The notes under the pieces: model-generated | The model's database searches: none | What the model was told of the DNA's origin: nothing | The model's input: only the letters and a program-made list of their open reading frames with translations | In this document: piece after piece, positions 63,444 through 64,000 of the stretch | How the letters are laid out: the number at the start of each line of letters is the position of its first letter | Position numbering within the stretch: position 1 is the first letter of the stretch | Made by a program: the position numbers and the translations under genes | Assembly (NCBI GenBank): GCA_036960485.1 | Contig: JBALXS010000002.1 | Span: 1 to 64,000 of the forward strand | Length of the DNA: 64,000 bases | Direction of reading: 5' to 3' | Source of the DNA: Rs1 sp036960485 | GTDB taxonomy: Bacteria > Pseudomonadota > Gammaproteobacteria > Pseudomonadales > Balneatricaceae

Positions 63444-64000
63444 TCAACATAGTGCTATGTTATCTAGATGTAATTGTTTTTGCTTCTTACTCAAAAAACT
63501 TGCTTCTATACTGTTCGCCGCCAACTGTTTTAAGTGTTGCGGAGTTATCGGTAAATCAGCCACTAATGCACTGAAGTTTGCCGCAACATACCCGCCAAAA
63601 TAAGCGGGGTCATCTGAGTTCACTGTTACTTTTACGCCACGCTCTAACATTTCTAACAATGTATGGTCAGCCATGCTGTCGAATACTTTTAACTTTGTAT
63701 TTGACAGTGGGCAAACGGTTAAAGGCATTTTATCCGCGATTAGACGCTGCATTAAAGCTTCGTCTTCGATGGCTCTAACACCATGATCAACACGGGTGAT
63801 ATTCAATAAATCTAACGCTTGCCAAATGTATTCAGCAGGGCCTTCTTCACCGGCGTGAGCAACGGTGAAAAAACCGTACTCTTGCGCTTTTTCAAACACT
63901 TGCTGAAATTTTTTCGGAGGATGGCCAAGCTCTGAACTATCTAATCCCACTGCGATTAAATCGGCTTTATAAGGCAGTGCTTGTTCTAGGGTAACAAAAG
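63444..64000 (-). CDS. adenine deaminase, 3' part (5' end outside the window)
   Basis: At least 185 residues of a metal-dependent purine deaminase. Conserved motifs are HAGEEGP, RVDHGVRAIED, CPLSNTKLKVFD and NSDDPAYFGGY, the last two being typical of the adenine deaminase branch of the adenosine/AMP deaminase family, which converts adenine to hypoxanthine. Codons continue to the window edge (FVTLEQALPYKADLIAVGLD), so the N-terminal His pair lies beyond it. The GTG at 63950 is an internal Val, not a start. Confidence 0.9.
   Translation of the reverse strand, partial: FVTLEQALPYKADLIAVGLDSSELGHPPKKFQQVFEKAQEYGFFTVAHAGEEGPAEYIWQALDLLNITRVDHGVRAIEDEALMQRLIADKMPLTVCPLSNTKLKVFDSMADHTLLEMLERGVKVTVNSDDPAYFGGYVAANFSALVADLPITPQHLKQLAANSIEASFLSKKQKQLHLDNIALC

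Overview
The window is a 64 kb chromosomal segment of an AT-rich gammaproteobacterium. The evidence is the mnmG-rsmG-parA-parB-atp gene order, ftsY-ftsE-ftsX, prlC-yheV-tag, a CrbS/CrbR-type acetate-switch module and H+-type ATP synthase signatures. The lack of GATC sites in the origin region and the presence of ParAB argue for a Dam/SeqA-independent marine lineage (Pseudomonadales/Cellvibrionales/Oceanospirillales-like) rather than an enteric or Vibrio. The genus cannot be fixed from the sequence alone. No rRNA, tRNA, CRISPR array, prophage or intact insertion sequence was recognised. Two 100-N assembly gaps lie inside genes (a GMC oxidoreductase and ftsY).

Layout. 0.6-6.6 kb: ilvD, a GMC oxidoreductase and an orphan BatD-like protein. 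6.6-7.47 kb: a gene-free AT-rich stretch with about ten DnaA-box-like 9-mers and an AT-only tract, very probably oriC. 7.5-19.3 kb: mnmG, rsmG, parA, parB and the complete atpIBEFHAGDC operon. 19.5-28.1 kb: a universal stress protein, then a nine-gene Mrp/Mbh-type cation antiporter operon in the order E-F-G-(A'B fusion)-C-D-D-small protein-D. 28.27-28.82 kb: a decayed copy of the atpD 3' end plus atpC, so the usp-mrp block sits between two direct repeats of about 550 bp. 28.8-32.4 kb: an IclR regulator divergent from a cupin dioxygenase, an SDR and an aminotransferase. 33-35 kb: a chemoreceptor. 35.4-41.2 kb: ftsX, ftsE, ftsY (N-terminal membrane segment plus tandem 10-residue repeats), an M16-like relic and rsmD.

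41.4-51.2 kb: exonuclease, cNMP/CBS/DUF294 protein, DUF4212 protein, sodium:solute symporter, small exported protein, SSS-linked hybrid kinase and LuxR-type response regulator. This looks like an acetate uptake and signalling locus. 51.4-64 kb: housekeeping and accessory genes: gamma carbonic anhydrase, prlC-yheV-tag, a periplasmic binding protein, a degenerate-GGDEF/EAL protein, tdk, an Lrp regulator divergent from an amino-acid permease, small unknowns and the 3' part of an adenine deaminase.

The most unusual points are: (1) the Mrp operon with Mbh-like order and three D-type subunits, placed beside the ATP synthase and bracketed by an atpD'-atpC duplication; (2) FtsY with a predicted membrane anchor and an expanding 30-bp/150-bp repeat tract; (3) a 17-bp inverted repeat with a 124-bp spacer between parB and atpI; (4) an uncharacterised IclR-controlled cupin/SDR/aminotransferase cluster.
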